Of a DNA stretch of 64,000 nucleotides, positions 1-9,302 are shown piece after piece. Made by a program: the position numbers and the translations under genes. How positions within the stretch are numbered: position 1 is the first letter of the stretch; each line of letters starts with the position of its first letter. The stretch is taken from NCBI RefSeq assembly GCF_013305725.1, contig NZ_CP047883.1, positions 1,777,001-1,841,000 of the forward strand. The letters are read 5' to 3'. The DNA comes from Streptococcus mitis (lineage in GTDB: Bacteria > Bacillota > Bacilli > Lactobacillales > Streptococcaceae). Under the pieces are notes generated by a model, which had not been told where the DNA came from, ran no database searches, and was given only the letters and a program-made list of their open reading frames with translations.

Positions 1-462
1 ATTTCCATAAAACATTTGTTCTAAAGCTGTTCTACGATCTAATTTTCCAGAATATTTCTCTCTGAAATCTCCTAGGAAATCACTATTTTCATAGTTTCTA
101 ACTTCAATCACTGGAGTTGCTACAAGATCAACTCTATACTTATCTCTAAGTTCTACTAAATATTCAATGGCTCTATGGTCATAATAATCGTCTGAATCAA
201 TGAAAACAATCCAATCTGTTGAAGATTCTTTTACCCCAGTATTGCGGGCATTGGACAATCCCCCATTTTCAATATGCAGAACTTTTATTCTGTCATCTTC
301 TCGAGCATATTGGTCACAAATTTCTCCAGAACTATCCGTCGAACCATCATCTACTAGGATTATTTCAATATTTTTATATGTTTGTTGTCTTAGACTTTCT
401 ACACAATAACTCAAACAGTTCTCAACATTGTACACTGGTACAACAATAGAAATCTGATCCAT
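1..462 (-). CDS. Glycosyltransferase family 2, capsule locus (partial, 3' end outside window)
   Basis: This frame is open from an ATG at 462 to the window edge, giving the first 154 residues. The N-terminus shows a GT2 (GT-A fold) nucleotide-sugar binding region: SIVVPVYN near residue 5, LVDDGSTD near residue 37, an N-A-R-N segment, and FIDSDD (the DXD-type metal site) near residue 90. It should add a sugar to the lipid-linked capsule repeat unit at the inner membrane face; donor and acceptor cannot be told. Its ATG overlaps the stop of the epimerase gene (TAATG), so it is co-transcribed and probably translationally coupled as a later gene of the capsule operon. Confidence 0.88.
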   Translation of the reverse strand, partial: MDQISIVVPVYNVENCLSYCVESLRQQTYKNIEIILVDDGSTDSSGEICDQYAREDDRIKVLHIENGGLSNARNTGVKESSTDWIVFIDSDDYYDHRAIEYLVELRDKYRVDLVATPVIEVRNYENSDFLGDFREKYSGKLDRRTALEQMFYGN

Positions 463-1556
463 TATGATAATCCTTCCAAAATGATATCAACAATACGCTC
501 ACAAGCTTTTCCATCTCCATATGGATTACTTGCTTTACTCATCTTGCTGTACTCTGTTTCATCTTCTAGAAGCAGTTTGAAATTAGTATAAATATTTTCT
601 TCTTCTGTTCCTACTAATTTCAAAGTGCCTGCAGCAATCCCCTCTGGACGTTCTGTTGTATCACGCATTACCAATACTGGTTTACCTAAAGAAGGTGCTT
701 CTTCTTGTACACCACCCGAATCTGTTAAAATCATGTAGCTTTGATTCATAAAATTATGAAAATCAATGACTTCTAGAGGTTCAATGATTTTCATACGTTC
801 ATTGTCACCAAACACCTTACTTGCTAACTCACGAACCTTAGGATTCTTATGAATAGGATATACGACTTTAACATCTTCAAATTCATTCAGGATACGATTA
901 ACTGCGTTAAACATATTTTCCATGGGTTGGCCAAGATTTTCACGTCTATGGGCTGTTAGCATGATTAGTTTACTGTCCTTAGCCCACTCCAAAATAGGAT
1001 GGTCATAATGATCTTGAACGGTTATCTTTAAGGCATCGATGACAGTATTTCCAGTAACATAGATATTCTCTCTTCCCTCTTTTAGAAGATTTTCTTTAGC
1101 CACTTCTGTCGGAGCAAAATTGAAATCCGAAATAATTGAAGTAGTCTGACGATTGAATTCTTCAGGAAATGGGCTTTGAAGATTATAAGTTCTCAATCCT
1201 GCCTCTACATGTCCAACTTTAATTCCCATGTAAAATGCAGCTAAAGCTGTCGCAAAAGTGGTTGTAGTATCCCCATGAACAAGAACAATATCTGGTTTTT
1301 CCTGCTCTAAAACTGCTTGAATTTTATCTAAAATACTTGTCGTGATTGTAAATAGTGTTTGATTTGCCTTCATAATTCCCAAATCATAATCAGGAACAAC
1401 TTTAAAGACATCTAAAACTTGCTCTAACATTTCTTTATGTTGACCAGTTACACACACAAGTGTCTTGATTGAATCATTTTTCTTCAGTTCATTCACTAAG
1501 GGACACATTTTTATTGCTTCTGGACGCGTCCCAAAAACTAACATTACTTTTTTCAT
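462..1556 (-). CDS. wecB: UDP-N-acetylglucosamine 2-epimerase (non-hydrolysing)
   Basis: The 364-aa product matches the usual length of the WecB/MnaA family, which interconverts UDP-GlcNAc and UDP-ManNAc. Visible family motifs are the N-terminal FGTRPEAIKM, VHGDTTTTFA, HVEAGLRT, the H-R-R-E-N segment and the LTDSGGVQEE nucleotide-binding loop. Its ATG overlaps the stop of the preceding glycosyltransferase by 4 nt. Next to a WecG/TagA-type transferase two genes upstream, its likely role is supplying UDP-ManNAc for the capsule repeat unit. The pneumococcal capsule homologue is called mnaA. Confidence 0.93.
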   Translation of the reverse strand: MKKVMLVFGTRPEAIKMCPLVNELKKNDSIKTLVCVTGQHKEMLEQVLDVFKVVPDYDLGIMKANQTLFTITTSILDKIQAVLEQEKPDIVLVHGDTTTTFATALAAFYMGIKVGHVEAGLRTYNLQSPFPEEFNRQTTSIISDFNFAPTEVAKENLLKEGRENIYVTGNTVIDALKITVQDHYDHPILEWAKDSKLIMLTAHRRENLGQPMENMFNAVNRILNEFEDVKVVYPIHKNPKVRELASKVFGDNERMKIIEPLEVIDFHNFMNQSYMILTDSGGVQEEAPSLGKPVLVMRDTTERPEGIAAGTLKLVGTEEENIYTNFKLLLEDETEYSKMSKASNPYGDGKACERIVDIILEGLS

Positions 1557-2638
1557 TTTGAATCTCCCATTAGTTTTTGATAAAATTTACGATAATTCTC
1601 TAAAAATAAAGGATAACTAAACTTCTCTTCATAATCTTTTTTAGCTTGATAAGCTAACCTTGTTCTAAGAGTTGAGTCAGTCGCCAGACTCTCAATAGCA
1701 GAAGCTAAGGACCTAGCATCTTTAGCAGGAACCAAGATCCCATTTTCTTTTGTAACAACTTCATTAATGCCAGGAATATCTGTCGCAACCATGGTTTTTC
1801 CATTCATAAATGCTTCGATAACATTTAGAGCCAAGCCTTCAAATAATGACGAAGACACTAGGAAATCAAAACTATTAATGCATTCCACTATATCCTGTCT
1901 ATACCCTAAAAAAGATACTTTATCTTCCAGATTTAGTTCTTTAACCTTGTTTTCTAATTCGTCTCTTAGCTCTCCATCCCCAACGATAAATAAACGCAGT
2001 TTTTCATCTGAAATCAAAGATATCGCATCAAGCAGATAAGTCAAACCTTTTTGTTCAGATAATCTTGCAATACAGCCTAGCTTGATTCCATCAAACTTCA
2101 TAATCTCATCAACTTGTCTATTTGACTGTTTCAAGATTACTCCGTTATAAATAACAGTGCTATTTGCAACTCCCACATCATCTTTCAAATTTTGATTAAC
2201 TGCTTGACCAACTGCAATACTATAGGCATTTTTCAGTGAAAATCTATATAAAGACAACTTATCTTTAAAGACATTATGAGCAGTGTAAACATGGACTAGC
2301 TTCGGATTAATCAGTTTTAACAAACGAATATAAAAAGCTGCCATTCGATGATGCGTATGAACCAGAGTAATATCATTTGTCTTAATAATTTGATAAATTT
2401 CAAGAAGCAATTTCAACACAGTAAGAGGATTTTTGCTGTCTATATCTTGAATTTTATGATGGATAATTCCTTGGGTCTCTAATTCTGGTTCCCAAAGGCC
2501 TCCTGTAGAAGCAACATGGACACTATCAAACTCATCTTTCAAATCAGAACTCAACTGGTACACGATTCTCTCAGCACCACCAATATCCATCGTTCGTGAA
2601 ATATGTAAAATATTATTTTTTCGTTTTTCGTTTCTCAT
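1553..2638 (-). CDS. Glycosyltransferase family 4, capsule biosynthesis
   Basis: A 361-aa GT-B fold protein. The N-terminal half has the GT4 signature MDIGGAERIV near residue 17 and a T-H-H motif; the C-terminal half has the donor-binding stretch SSSLFEGLALNVIEAF (the E-x7-E motif) followed by GNGILVP-type residues. It is expected to transfer a sugar to the growing lipid-linked repeat unit; the sugar cannot be inferred. The start overlaps the end of the upstream TagA-type gene by 26 nt and its stop overlaps wecB, so it lies in a tightly packed operon. Specificity is unknown. Confidence 0.88.
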   Translation of the reverse strand: MRNEKRKNNILHISRTMDIGGAERIVYQLSSDLKDEFDSVHVASTGGLWEPELETQGIIHHKIQDIDSKNPLTVLKLLLEIYQIIKTNDITLVHTHHRMAAFYIRLLKLINPKLVHVYTAHNVFKDKLSLYRFSLKNAYSIAVGQAVNQNLKDDVGVANSTVIYNGVILKQSNRQVDEIMKFDGIKLGCIARLSEQKGLTYLLDAISLISDEKLRLFIVGDGELRDELENKVKELNLEDKVSFLGYRQDIVECINSFDFLVSSSLFEGLALNVIEAFMNGKTMVATDIPGINEVVTKENGILVPAKDARSLASAIESLATDSTLRTRLAYQAKKDYEEKFSYPLFLENYRKFYQKLMGDSK

Positions 2639-3353
2639 CTAAAACTCGCTTAATAAAGGTAACATTCCCTACAAAGTATCGTTTAAAGAGACGCTTTGGT
2701 TCATTAGCAACTCGGAACAACCACTCCAAGTTTGATTTCTGCATCCAAAGTGGGGCACGCTGAATGTGACCAGACAATACATCAAAACTACCACCTACAC
2801 CCATAAAAATAGAATTCACTCCATTATCCATAAATTTTTGGATGATGTATTCTTTTTTAGGTGAAGTAATTCCAACAAATACAAAGTCGGGATTCTTTTC
2901 ACGAATATCTTCCTGAATATCTTGTTCATCTTCCTCAGAAAAATAACCATTGCGATGTCCAACAACTCGTAGATTGGGATACTCTTCTTTAAAATTTTGT
3001 AGCATATCTTGCAAAACTTCTTCTTTAGCACCAAAGAAATACACTGAATAAGATTTTTCATCGGCTAATTTTAATAATCTTTGCATTAAATCAATTCCAG
3101 CAACTCGTTCTGGAACTTGGTAGCCCAAAAATCGAGAAGCTAGAACTACTGATGCACCATCTGCATTGATGATCTCAGACTCGTTAACTATCTTCTTAAT
3201 GGCTTCATCTGATTGACATTGGTTAATCTTATCAGCATTTACGCCCATTAAATGAAGAGGACGTTGTTCAATGATAAATTTTTCAACCGCTTGTACTGTT
3301 TCATCCATTGTTAAAGGGTCAATCCTGACCCCCATTAAATCAAAACTATTCAA
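2613..3353 (-). CDS. WecG/TagA/CpsF-family glycosyltransferase (probable ManNAc transferase)
   Basis: A 246-aa protein of the GT26 family. Features are DGASVVLASRFLG (catalytic Asp region) near residue 70, a glycine-containing FFGAKEEVL segment, VFVGITSPKKE, and FMGVGGSFDVLSG near the C-terminus. Family members such as TagA and WecG transfer ManNAc or ManNAcA to an undecaprenyl-linked sugar, and the pneumococcal 19F homologue WchO follows the initiating transferase as here. The reading frame needs a TTG start at 3353, which has a well-placed GGGGAG 6 nt upstream; the first ATG lies 18 nt downstream. With wecB in the same operon, beta-ManNAc transfer onto the first sugar is the best inference. 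Confidence 0.86.
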   Translation of the reverse strand: MNSFDLMGVRIDPLTMDETVQAVEKFIIEQRPLHLMGVNADKINQCQSDEAIKKIVNESEIINADGASVVLASRFLGYQVPERVAGIDLMQRLLKLADEKSYSVYFFGAKEEVLQDMLQNFKEEYPNLRVVGHRNGYFSEEDEQDIQEDIREKNPDFVFVGITSPKKEYIIQKFMDNGVNSIFMGVGGSFDVLSGHIQRAPLWMQKSNLEWLFRVANEPKRLFKRYFVGNVTFIKRVLDEKRKTKK

Positions 3354-3354
3354 A

Positions 3355-4140
3355 TTAATCTCCCCATGTAGACTCGAAATGACCCTTACGTTCTGCTTCT
3401 TCGGGTAACTTCATGTAATCACCATATATTTTTGTTAAATATTCATCTGGATTTGCATGGCAACTTATTTCTAAGTTCTCAAACTCTAGTAATTGTGGTT
3501 CACCGAATACTTCTTTTCTAGCAAGTTCACGTTCTCTGTATGAACCTAGTACATTCCCTACTATTGAACTAGTTTCAAAATCATATTGTTTAATTAGATT
3601 TTGTAATTTGTTGTTAATAGTGGCTGTTTTTAGAAGTTTATTTAATTTCAAAACTTTTGATATACTCACAATTGCATTTTCAAAACTTCCCCGATCTCTG
3701 TCATGTAAACGATCGATTACCGAAATTTTAGAAAGTGCACGATAGAATTTAATTTTGTTTGTTTGAATAAAATAATGAAAACGATCATCTGGATAACCAT
3801 CCAAAGGGAAAATATCTATGAATGGACTACATAGTTCATCTCCAAATGGAATTTGTAAGGATGTATCCATAATAGAGGTATTACCTAAATTATCATCATG
3901 AAGTCTCAAAACAACATGTTCTGGAAGTTCCTTGTTACAAATAGACAAGAATTTTTCATAATCTTTTCGAGGCATTCCTAAATCCATATCATCATCCCAA
4001 GGAATAAATCCTTTATGACGAATTGCTCCTAGCAATGTTCCTCCCAAAGCATAATATCTTAAGTTATATTTACTACAAATAGCAATAAAACTTTTCAATA
4101 AAGATAATTCTCCTAGTTGAATTTCCCTCACTTTATTCAT
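3355..4140 (-). CDS. LicD-family protein, capsule locus
   Basis: The LicD/fukutin-type nucleotidyltransferase-like signature is clear near residues 28-55: LGGTLLGAIRHKGFIPWDDD followed by M-D-L-G. LicD proteins transfer phosphocholine or other phospho-substituents to glycans, so this gene suggests that the polysaccharide carries a phospho-linked decoration; the donor cannot be read from sequence. I chose the ATG at 4140, one base after the cpsE stop region, giving 261 aa; an in-frame ATG at 4158 would overlap cpsE and has a poorer ribosome site. It sits between cpsE and the TagA-type transferase, an early position in the operon. Confidence 0.85.
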   Translation of the reverse strand: MNKVREIQLGELSLLKSFIAICSKYNLRYYALGGTLLGAIRHKGFIPWDDDMDLGMPRKDYEKFLSICNKELPEHVVLRLHDDNLGNTSIMDTSLQIPFGDELCSPFIDIFPLDGYPDDRFHYFIQTNKIKFYRALSKISVIDRLHDRDRGSFENAIVSISKVLKLNKLLKTATINNKLQNLIKQYDFETSSIVGNVLGSYRERELARKEVFGEPQLLEFENLEISCHANPDEYLTKIYGDYMKLPEEAERKGHFESTWGD

Positions 4141-4144
4141 AAAA

Positions 4145-5512
4145 TCACTTCGCTCCATCTCTCATAAATACAACTTTAACTGTTTTTAGTAGAATTTCAA
4201 TATCTTTCCAAATTGTCCAATCGTCTATATAAGCGACATCTAATTTAACGACTTCATCAAAATTCTTAATCTCACTTCTACCACTAACTTGCCAAAGTCC
4301 AGTGATACCCGGTTTAAAACTCAATCGACGTTTTTGTTCAGGTGTGTATGTCTCATATTCATCAACTGTTGGCGGTCTTGTTCCAACTAGACTCATATCC
4401 CCTTTCAAAACATTCCAAAACTGAGGAAGTTCATCCAAGCTAGTTTTACGGATAAAGCGACCAATTTTTGTAATGCGAGGATCATTGTCCATCTTAAACA
4501 TACCACCCTGCATAGTATTTTGCTCCAGCAATTCTCTCTTTTTATCCTCAGCATCAATACACATTGATCTAAATTTATAAAAAGTAAAATGTCGGCCGTT
4601 TTTTCCTATACGAGTCTGGGCAAAAATAGCAGGTCCACCATCTTTTCGAATAGCTGGCACTAGAACTATGCTGACTAAGCCACAAATCATTAAACCAAAA
4701 ATAGAACCAATAATATCTATGACACGCTTAGCAATGACATGACTATTTTTATAAAATTTCGTCGAAAAAGTAATGACATTTAGACCAGCCATCCCACGGA
4801 TTTTCTTGTCACGCCCTAGATTATGGTCAAAAGCATTTAGATTAACCGTTACATCAATTCCCATCGTTTCAAAACGAGAAATAAATTCACCAATATCATA
4901 TTCTTCACTAGGAAGATTGATAAACACTTCGTCCACAACTTCGTGAGTTGCAAAATTCAAAATATCTTCGACTGGTACGACTGTAATAATATCATGTTGG
5001 AAATTAGGTTTATCTAATACACTAACAGCCACCAGTTCTCCAAAGAAATCACCAGCATCAAGTAATTTATCCATCACTTTCTCAACTCTAGATGTTGCTG
5101 TAATCAAGAATAGTTTTTTACTCCATTTCAAATTAGGAAATATCCGTTTCGAATAATACTTGATACAAATATTGACTAGATACATAAGAATAGAGTGTAA
5201 GGTTAAAAAATACACCATGCCTCGTCTAGATATGCTAAAGCGTTCTTCTAAAAAGAAATTAGAAAGACTAATTGCCAACGCAAAGAAAATGATATATTTT
5301 GCCAAGCAAACAAATTCAATCAAATTCCCTCGTCTAAAAAAATCTTGACCGTAATCGCTAAAATAAAATACTATGTAGTGGAGAATATATAGGACAATCA
5401 TTGTTGTTGAAAGAATATCTGTCTCTTTAACAAAACTAAGAGAATACCCCAGTAACACTACTATAAAACTCTGGATTACTGCCAGAGATATTTTTATCCC
5501 TTTCTCTTCCAT
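4145..5512 (-). CDS. cpsE: Initiating sugar-phosphate transferase CpsE (WchA)
   Basis: A 455-aa polyprenyl-phosphate hexose-1-phosphate transferase. The N-terminal half holds several membrane helices (about residues 8-140) and a central CoA-binding-like fold; the C-terminal domain (about 262-455) has KRVIDIIGS, the Y-K-F-R-S-M motif, KTSLDELPQFWNVLKG, LVGTRPP and PGITGLWQVSGRS, all characteristic of this family. It adds the first sugar phosphate (Glc-1-P for WchA) to undecaprenyl phosphate and so starts repeat-unit synthesis. It lies directly downstream of the cpsABCD regulatory genes, the conserved pneumococcal order. Confidence 0.95.
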   Translation of the reverse strand: MEEKGIKISLAVIQSFIVVLLGYSLSFVKETDILSTTMIVLYILHYIVFYFSDYGQDFFRRGNLIEFVCLAKYIIFFALAISLSNFFLEERFSISRRGMVYFLTLHSILMYLVNICIKYYSKRIFPNLKWSKKLFLITATSRVEKVMDKLLDAGDFFGELVAVSVLDKPNFQHDIITVVPVEDILNFATHEVVDEVFINLPSEEYDIGEFISRFETMGIDVTVNLNAFDHNLGRDKKIRGMAGLNVITFSTKFYKNSHVIAKRVIDIIGSIFGLMICGLVSIVLVPAIRKDGGPAIFAQTRIGKNGRHFTFYKFRSMCIDAEDKKRELLEQNTMQGGMFKMDNDPRITKIGRFIRKTSLDELPQFWNVLKGDMSLVGTRPPTVDEYETYTPEQKRRLSFKPGITGLWQVSGRSEIKNFDEVVKLDVAYIDDWTIWKDIEILLKTVKVVFMRDGAK

Positions 5513-5534
5513 AACTACTTCCTTAGTCTATCCC

Positions 5535-6218
5535 TTATTTTTTACCGTAAGAACCATACTCACCGTAAGAACCATATTTCTCAGCTGAAGTATTGAATTT
5601 ATTTAATACAACTCCTAAGAATGGTTTATTCGTTTGTTCCAATTGACCTTTAGCCTTCTGAACATCCTTTCTGTTAGCCTCCCCTGCCGCAGTAACTAAA
5701 ACAGATGCATCACATTTTTGTGTGATAATAGCTGCGTCGATAACGATACCAATAGGCGCTGTATCTACAATAATATAATCAAAATATTTGCGAAGTGTAT
5801 CAATCATAGTACTAAAGTTCTCACTTTGCAATAAAGCAGTTGGGTTTGGTGAGATAGACCCAGCTTGAACCACAAATAGATTTTCAACATTGGTATCACA
5901 TAGACCATTAGATAGATCTGTTGTCCCAGATAAAAATTCTGTCAACCCCGTGATTTTTTCACGCGATTTGAAGACACCTGACATGACAGAATTCCGAATA
6001 TCAGCATCTACTAACAAGGTCTTATAACCTGCACGCGCGAATGCCCAAGCAATATTTGTAGAAGTCGTTGACTTTCCTTCACCCGGTTTTACAGAGGTGA
6101 TAGAAATTACTTGTAAATTATTTCCACTCAATTGTATATTCGTACGCAAGGCATTATAGTATTCTTCCGCTTTTTTGGCCAGATCTAATTTTTTCTGTGC
6201 TATTTCTAATGTCGGCAT
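5535..6218 (-). CDS. cpsD: Capsular polysaccharide tyrosine autokinase CpsD (Wze)
   Basis: A 227-aa BY-kinase. The Walker A motif SVKPGEGKST lies at residues 42-51, Walker A' LLVDADIR at 68-75, and Walker B DYIIVDTAPIG near 150. The C-terminus ends in a tyrosine cluster, EKYGSYGEYGSYGKK, the autophosphorylated tail of this family. It works with the membrane adaptor CpsC, which lies immediately upstream, to regulate polymerisation and attachment of capsule, and it is dephosphorylated by CpsB. The ATG has a GGAGAGAG ribosome site. Confidence 0.96.
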   Translation of the reverse strand: MPTLEIAQKKLDLAKKAEEYYNALRTNIQLSGNNLQVISITSVKPGEGKSTTSTNIAWAFARAGYKTLLVDADIRNSVMSGVFKSREKITGLTEFLSGTTDLSNGLCDTNVENLFVVQAGSISPNPTALLQSENFSTMIDTLRKYFDYIIVDTAPIGIVIDAAIITQKCDASVLVTAAGEANRKDVQKAKGQLEQTNKPFLGVVLNKFNTSAEKYGSYGEYGSYGKK

Positions 6219-6227
6219 ATCTCTCTC

Positions 6228-6920
6228 CTATTTCAATTTATCCAAATTAGGAACAACTCCCAATAATGCGATTTGCATAACATCTTCAATATCCTCTGGA
6301 CGTTTCACTCGTGTATCAACCAGTTCAACAATAAGAACAGCGATAACCATAAATACTGTTCCTCCAAGTAGTCCAATAATTGTATTTCTACGAATATTTG
6401 GAGAAGATGGTGCTATAGCGGGACGAGCTTCTTCAAGTGTTGTGACATCAGAAACGCGTGTGATACTGATAATCTTTTCAGCTGCTACTTCTCTCAATGA
6501 GTTAGCAATACGACTAGCTTCCTCAGGGACCCTATCATTAACTGAAATAGAAACGATACGGGTATCGACTGGTACAGTTACCTTGACTTTACTAGCCAAA
6601 GCTTTTGGTGACAGATCTAATTTCAAATCAGATGTAACTTTTTCTAAAACATCTTGAGACAAAATAATTTCACGATAGTCTTTAACCAAGTATGATCCAG
6701 CTTGCAAGTCTTGGTTTGTCAAACCAGGCTTATCTCCCTGATTACGGTTGACTACATAAATCCGTGTAGTACTAGTGAACTCCGGTTTGACGATAAAAGC
6801 ACTATAAGCAAAAGCTAAAGCTCCAGCTACAATTGCTACCAATGCAACTAGAATTTTTCTTTTCCAAAGAATTTTAAATAGGTGAAATACATCGATTTCC
6901 ATAGTATTTTGTTCTTTCAT
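6228..6920 (-). CDS. cpsC: Capsular polysaccharide chain-length regulator CpsC (Wzd)
   Basis: A 230-aa Wzz/polysaccharide co-polymerase protein with two membrane helices, at about residues 22-41 and 181-202, that bracket an extracellular domain. The short cytoplasmic C-terminus is where the CpsD kinase is activated in this family. A proline-rich P-A-I-A-P-S-S-P-N segment precedes the second helix, as in Wzz proteins. It is in the conserved order between cpsB and cpsD with gaps of 8-9 nt. In Gram-positive bacteria adaptor and kinase are separate proteins, and that is so here. Confidence 0.95.
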   Translation of the reverse strand: MKEQNTMEIDVFHLFKILWKRKILVALVAIVAGALAFAYSAFIVKPEFTSTTRIYVVNRNQGDKPGLTNQDLQAGSYLVKDYREIILSQDVLEKVTSDLKLDLSPKALASKVKVTVPVDTRIVSISVNDRVPEEASRIANSLREVAAEKIISITRVSDVTTLEEARPAIAPSSPNIRRNTIIGLLGGTVFMVIAVLIVELVDTRVKRPEDIEDVMQIALLGVVPNLDKLK

Positions 6921-6928
6921 ATTTTCTC

Positions 6929-7660
6929 CTAAATTATTTGATCCATTATAATTTTCCTAGGGTTCTCTACAAATAGCTCTTCCGCCTTGGCTCTACCATA
7001 CTTTTTAGAAATAATATGATAAGCCTCCTCCATATAGGGGGGTCTACTATCTAAGTTATGCATATCACTTGCAATGACATGAACCAAGTCTCTCTCCAAA
7101 AAATATTGGGCTCTCTTTTTCATAAATTTATAGGTTTCACCAAAGAGCTTAGGTTTTAGAACATGAGAACTATTTACTTGCGTATAGCAGCCCATATCAA
7201 TCAGTTCCCTAACACGTTTTTCATTGTTTTCCAACGCATCATAACGTTCAATATGAGCAATCACCGGGGTAATCCCTAACATCAAAACATTGCTTAACCC
7301 TCTATGAATATCGCGATAGGGTGTATTCATACTAAATTCAATCAAAGCATAACGACTATCATTAAGAGTAGGAATACGCTTGTTTTCAAGTTTTTCTAGA
7401 ACATCTGGAGTATAGTATATCTCTGCTCCGTAAGCAATGACCAAATCATCTGCCACTTCTTTAGCAATCTCACGAACCTTTAAAAAATTCGTCGCTATTT
7501 TTTCTTCTGGAGTCTCAAACATCCCTTTTCGACGATGGGAAGTCGAAACAATCATCCTAACCCCTTGATTATATGCTTCTCTTAAAAGGGCTTTACTATC
7601 TTCTATAGACTTTGGCCCATCATCTACATCAAAGACAATGTGAGAGTGGATATCAATCAT
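6929..7660 (-). CDS. cpsB: Manganese-dependent tyrosine-protein phosphatase CpsB (Wzh)
   Basis: A 243-aa PHP-domain phosphatase. Metal-binding motifs include [14 protein letters not shown] at residues 3-16, STSHRRKG near 40, an H-I-E-R-Y motif near 136, and IASDMHN near 195. It dephosphorylates the CpsD tyrosine tail and so controls capsule amount. The ATG at 7660 overlaps the region of the cpsA stop (TGATATG). Its length and position match the pneumococcal protein. Confidence 0.95.
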   Translation of the reverse strand: MIDIHSHIVFDVDDGPKSIEDSKALLREAYNQGVRMIVSTSHRRKGMFETPEEKIATNFLKVREIAKEVADDLVIAYGAEIYYTPDVLEKLENKRIPTLNDSRYALIEFSMNTPYRDIHRGLSNVLMLGITPVIAHIERYDALENNEKRVRELIDMGCYTQVNSSHVLKPKLFGETYKFMKKRAQYFLERDLVHVIASDMHNLDSRPPYMEEAYHIISKKYGRAKAEELFVENPRKIIMDQII

Positions 7661-7661
7661 A

Positions 7662-9107
7662 TCATCTTCCCTCCATCACATCTTGTATCGCACTTTTAGC
7701 AGCTGCTAGACTACTATCATCGATTTCCATCATATAGAGATTACTATCTGGCATAGCATAAGAAGGAAGTCCCATTTGACCTGTACCTTTGAGGTCTTGA
7801 GAGTTGACTTTATAACTACCCCCACTCTCCAATTGAGCATTAACCAAATCCATCATCGTTTCGATCGGCATATTTGTTTGGAGGGAATCTTGCAGGCCTT
7901 GAATAATGTCACTATAATTTTTTAAGGCTTCGGTAGAAGTTAATTTCTGAATGATTGCGACAATGACCTTTTGTTGATTACGACCACGGTCACGATCCCC
8001 ATCAGCTAAAGAGTAACGTTCACGAACAAACCCAAGAGCTTGCTCAGAATCTAAATGAACATTTCCTACTGGGAAATGGAACTTTCCATGACGAGATGTA
8101 AACTCCTGATCATTGTGCACATCTACACCGCCTAAAAGGTCAATCAACTTCAGGAACGAAGTAAAGTTCAAGCGAACATAGTAGTTAATATCAACTCCAT
8201 AAAGATTTTCCAAAGTATGAATAGAGGAGTCTACTCCATAAATACCTGCATGAGTCAATTTATCTTTTTGATTATTCCCTCCGTCTGCAATCGGAACATA
8301 GGAATCTCGAGGGGTTGTTGTCAATAGAATTTTTTTAGAATCTAGATTAACAGTCATCAAAATATTGACATCAGATCGAGAAACTGAACTAATTGGACCA
8401 TAAGTATCAATTCCACTTACATAGACATTGAAGGATTGGTTCTTAGAAACTTTAGGAGCAGCTACTTCTTTTGTGATATTTTTAGTGTAGATTTTCCTAA
8501 TTTTTGATGCATAATCAGGGTATTCAGATTCTATAATATTTTCAAAAACGCTATTTAATACAATCGCTTTTGCTTCACCTGATACCAAACTCTTATAAGC
8601 CGCAAGATATGAAGTGCTTTGTTCAACAGTCAATTCTTTGCTCTGACTAGTTTTGATATCAGCTATCAATTTTTGAATATTCTCATTATCTGTATCCGTA
8701 GGCCCTGTAACACTATCTAGTTGTGTGACATTATGAACCTCACTGTCTTTCAGAACAACAACACTCATTGAATATTCTGAGTAATTCGACGTAGAATTGA
8801 TATGACTAGTAAAGCCGACAAATTGTTGCAGTGCAAAGAAAGAAACTGAACTCACTAAAATAGCTAGTATTAAAAAGAAAATTGTAAATTTTTCTGCTTT
8901 TCTATAAATGATCAAAAGCAGACTCGCTAAAGCGACCAAAATCACTACGGCTGCCGTTATAACATTCAGGTATCTAAACGCCAATATATTATGTCTAAAA
9001 ATCAAAAACAGCAAAAAACCACCCAATAATACATAAATGGTTAATAAAGCTATATTAACACTCCGCTTAACTTTCCCCGAACGGGCTCTTTTTGAACGTT
9101 TATTCAT
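7662..9107 (-). CDS. cpsA: LytR-CpsA-Psr family protein CpsA (Wzg)
   Basis: A 481-aa membrane protein. A basic N-terminus is followed by three helices (about residues 16-37, 45-68 and 73-95), an extracellular accessory domain, and an LCP catalytic domain at about 230-385 with [14 protein letters not shown] and [18 protein letters not shown] (the arginine/aspartate residues that hold polyprenyl pyrophosphate). LCP proteins attach capsule or teichoic acid to peptidoglycan. It is the first gene of the capsule operon; an extended -10 promoter lies just upstream. Confidence 0.95.
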   Translation of the reverse strand: MNKRSKRARSGKVKRSVNIALLTIYVLLGGFLLFLIFRHNILAFRYLNVITAAVVILVALASLLLIIYRKAEKFTIFFLILAILVSSVSFFALQQFVGFTSHINSTSNYSEYSMSVVVLKDSEVHNVTQLDSVTGPTDTDNENIQKLIADIKTSQSKELTVEQSTSYLAAYKSLVSGEAKAIVLNSVFENIIESEYPDYASKIRKIYTKNITKEVAAPKVSKNQSFNVYVSGIDTYGPISSVSRSDVNILMTVNLDSKKILLTTTPRDSYVPIADGGNNQKDKLTHAGIYGVDSSIHTLENLYGVDINYYVRLNFTSFLKLIDLLGGVDVHNDQEFTSRHGKFHFPVGNVHLDSEQALGFVRERYSLADGDRDRGRNQQKVIVAIIQKLTSTEALKNYSDIIQGLQDSLQTNMPIETMMDLVNAQLESGGSYKVNSQDLKGTGQMGLPSYAMPDSNLYMMEIDDSSLAAAKSAIQDVMEGR

Positions 9108-9116
9108 AGTTTTCCC

Positions 9117-9165
9117 CTATATGTTGATTATCAGAATTATTATATCACAATCATGAAATAATTTC
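9117..9165 (-). promoter_or_regulatory. Promoter of the capsule operon
   Basis: On the minus strand a perfect TATAAT (9139-9144) is preceded by TG-A, an extended -10. The -35 is poor (TGGAAA, 17 bp upstream). It lies 32 bp upstream of the cpsA ATG, where the pneumococcal capsule promoter lies. Confidence 0.6.
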
Positions 9166-9264
9166 CATTTATTCCTTTTTTTATCAGCGTTTTCATCGCT
9201 TTTTCTTTACTAAAATTACCTGAAAATTATACCTATTTTGTAAATTGGCTTCTTATACAAAAAA

Positions 9265-9292
9265 CAAGGATACTGATGGTAAAGTATCCTTG
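9265..9292 (-). terminator. Rho-independent terminator after the second ali-like gene
   Basis: A 10-bp perfect stem (CAAGGATACT with its complement) around an 8-nt loop is followed on the minus strand by a T-rich run. It separates the ali-like gene from the capsule promoter. Confidence 0.8.
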
Positions 9293-9302
9293 TTCTTATT
9301 TT

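Noticed and set aside
6175..6657. 160-codon plus-strand ORF antisense to cpsC and cpsD
   Set aside because: Antisense to two well-supported genes; composition follows the reverse complement of their codons and no promoter or ribosome site is seen.
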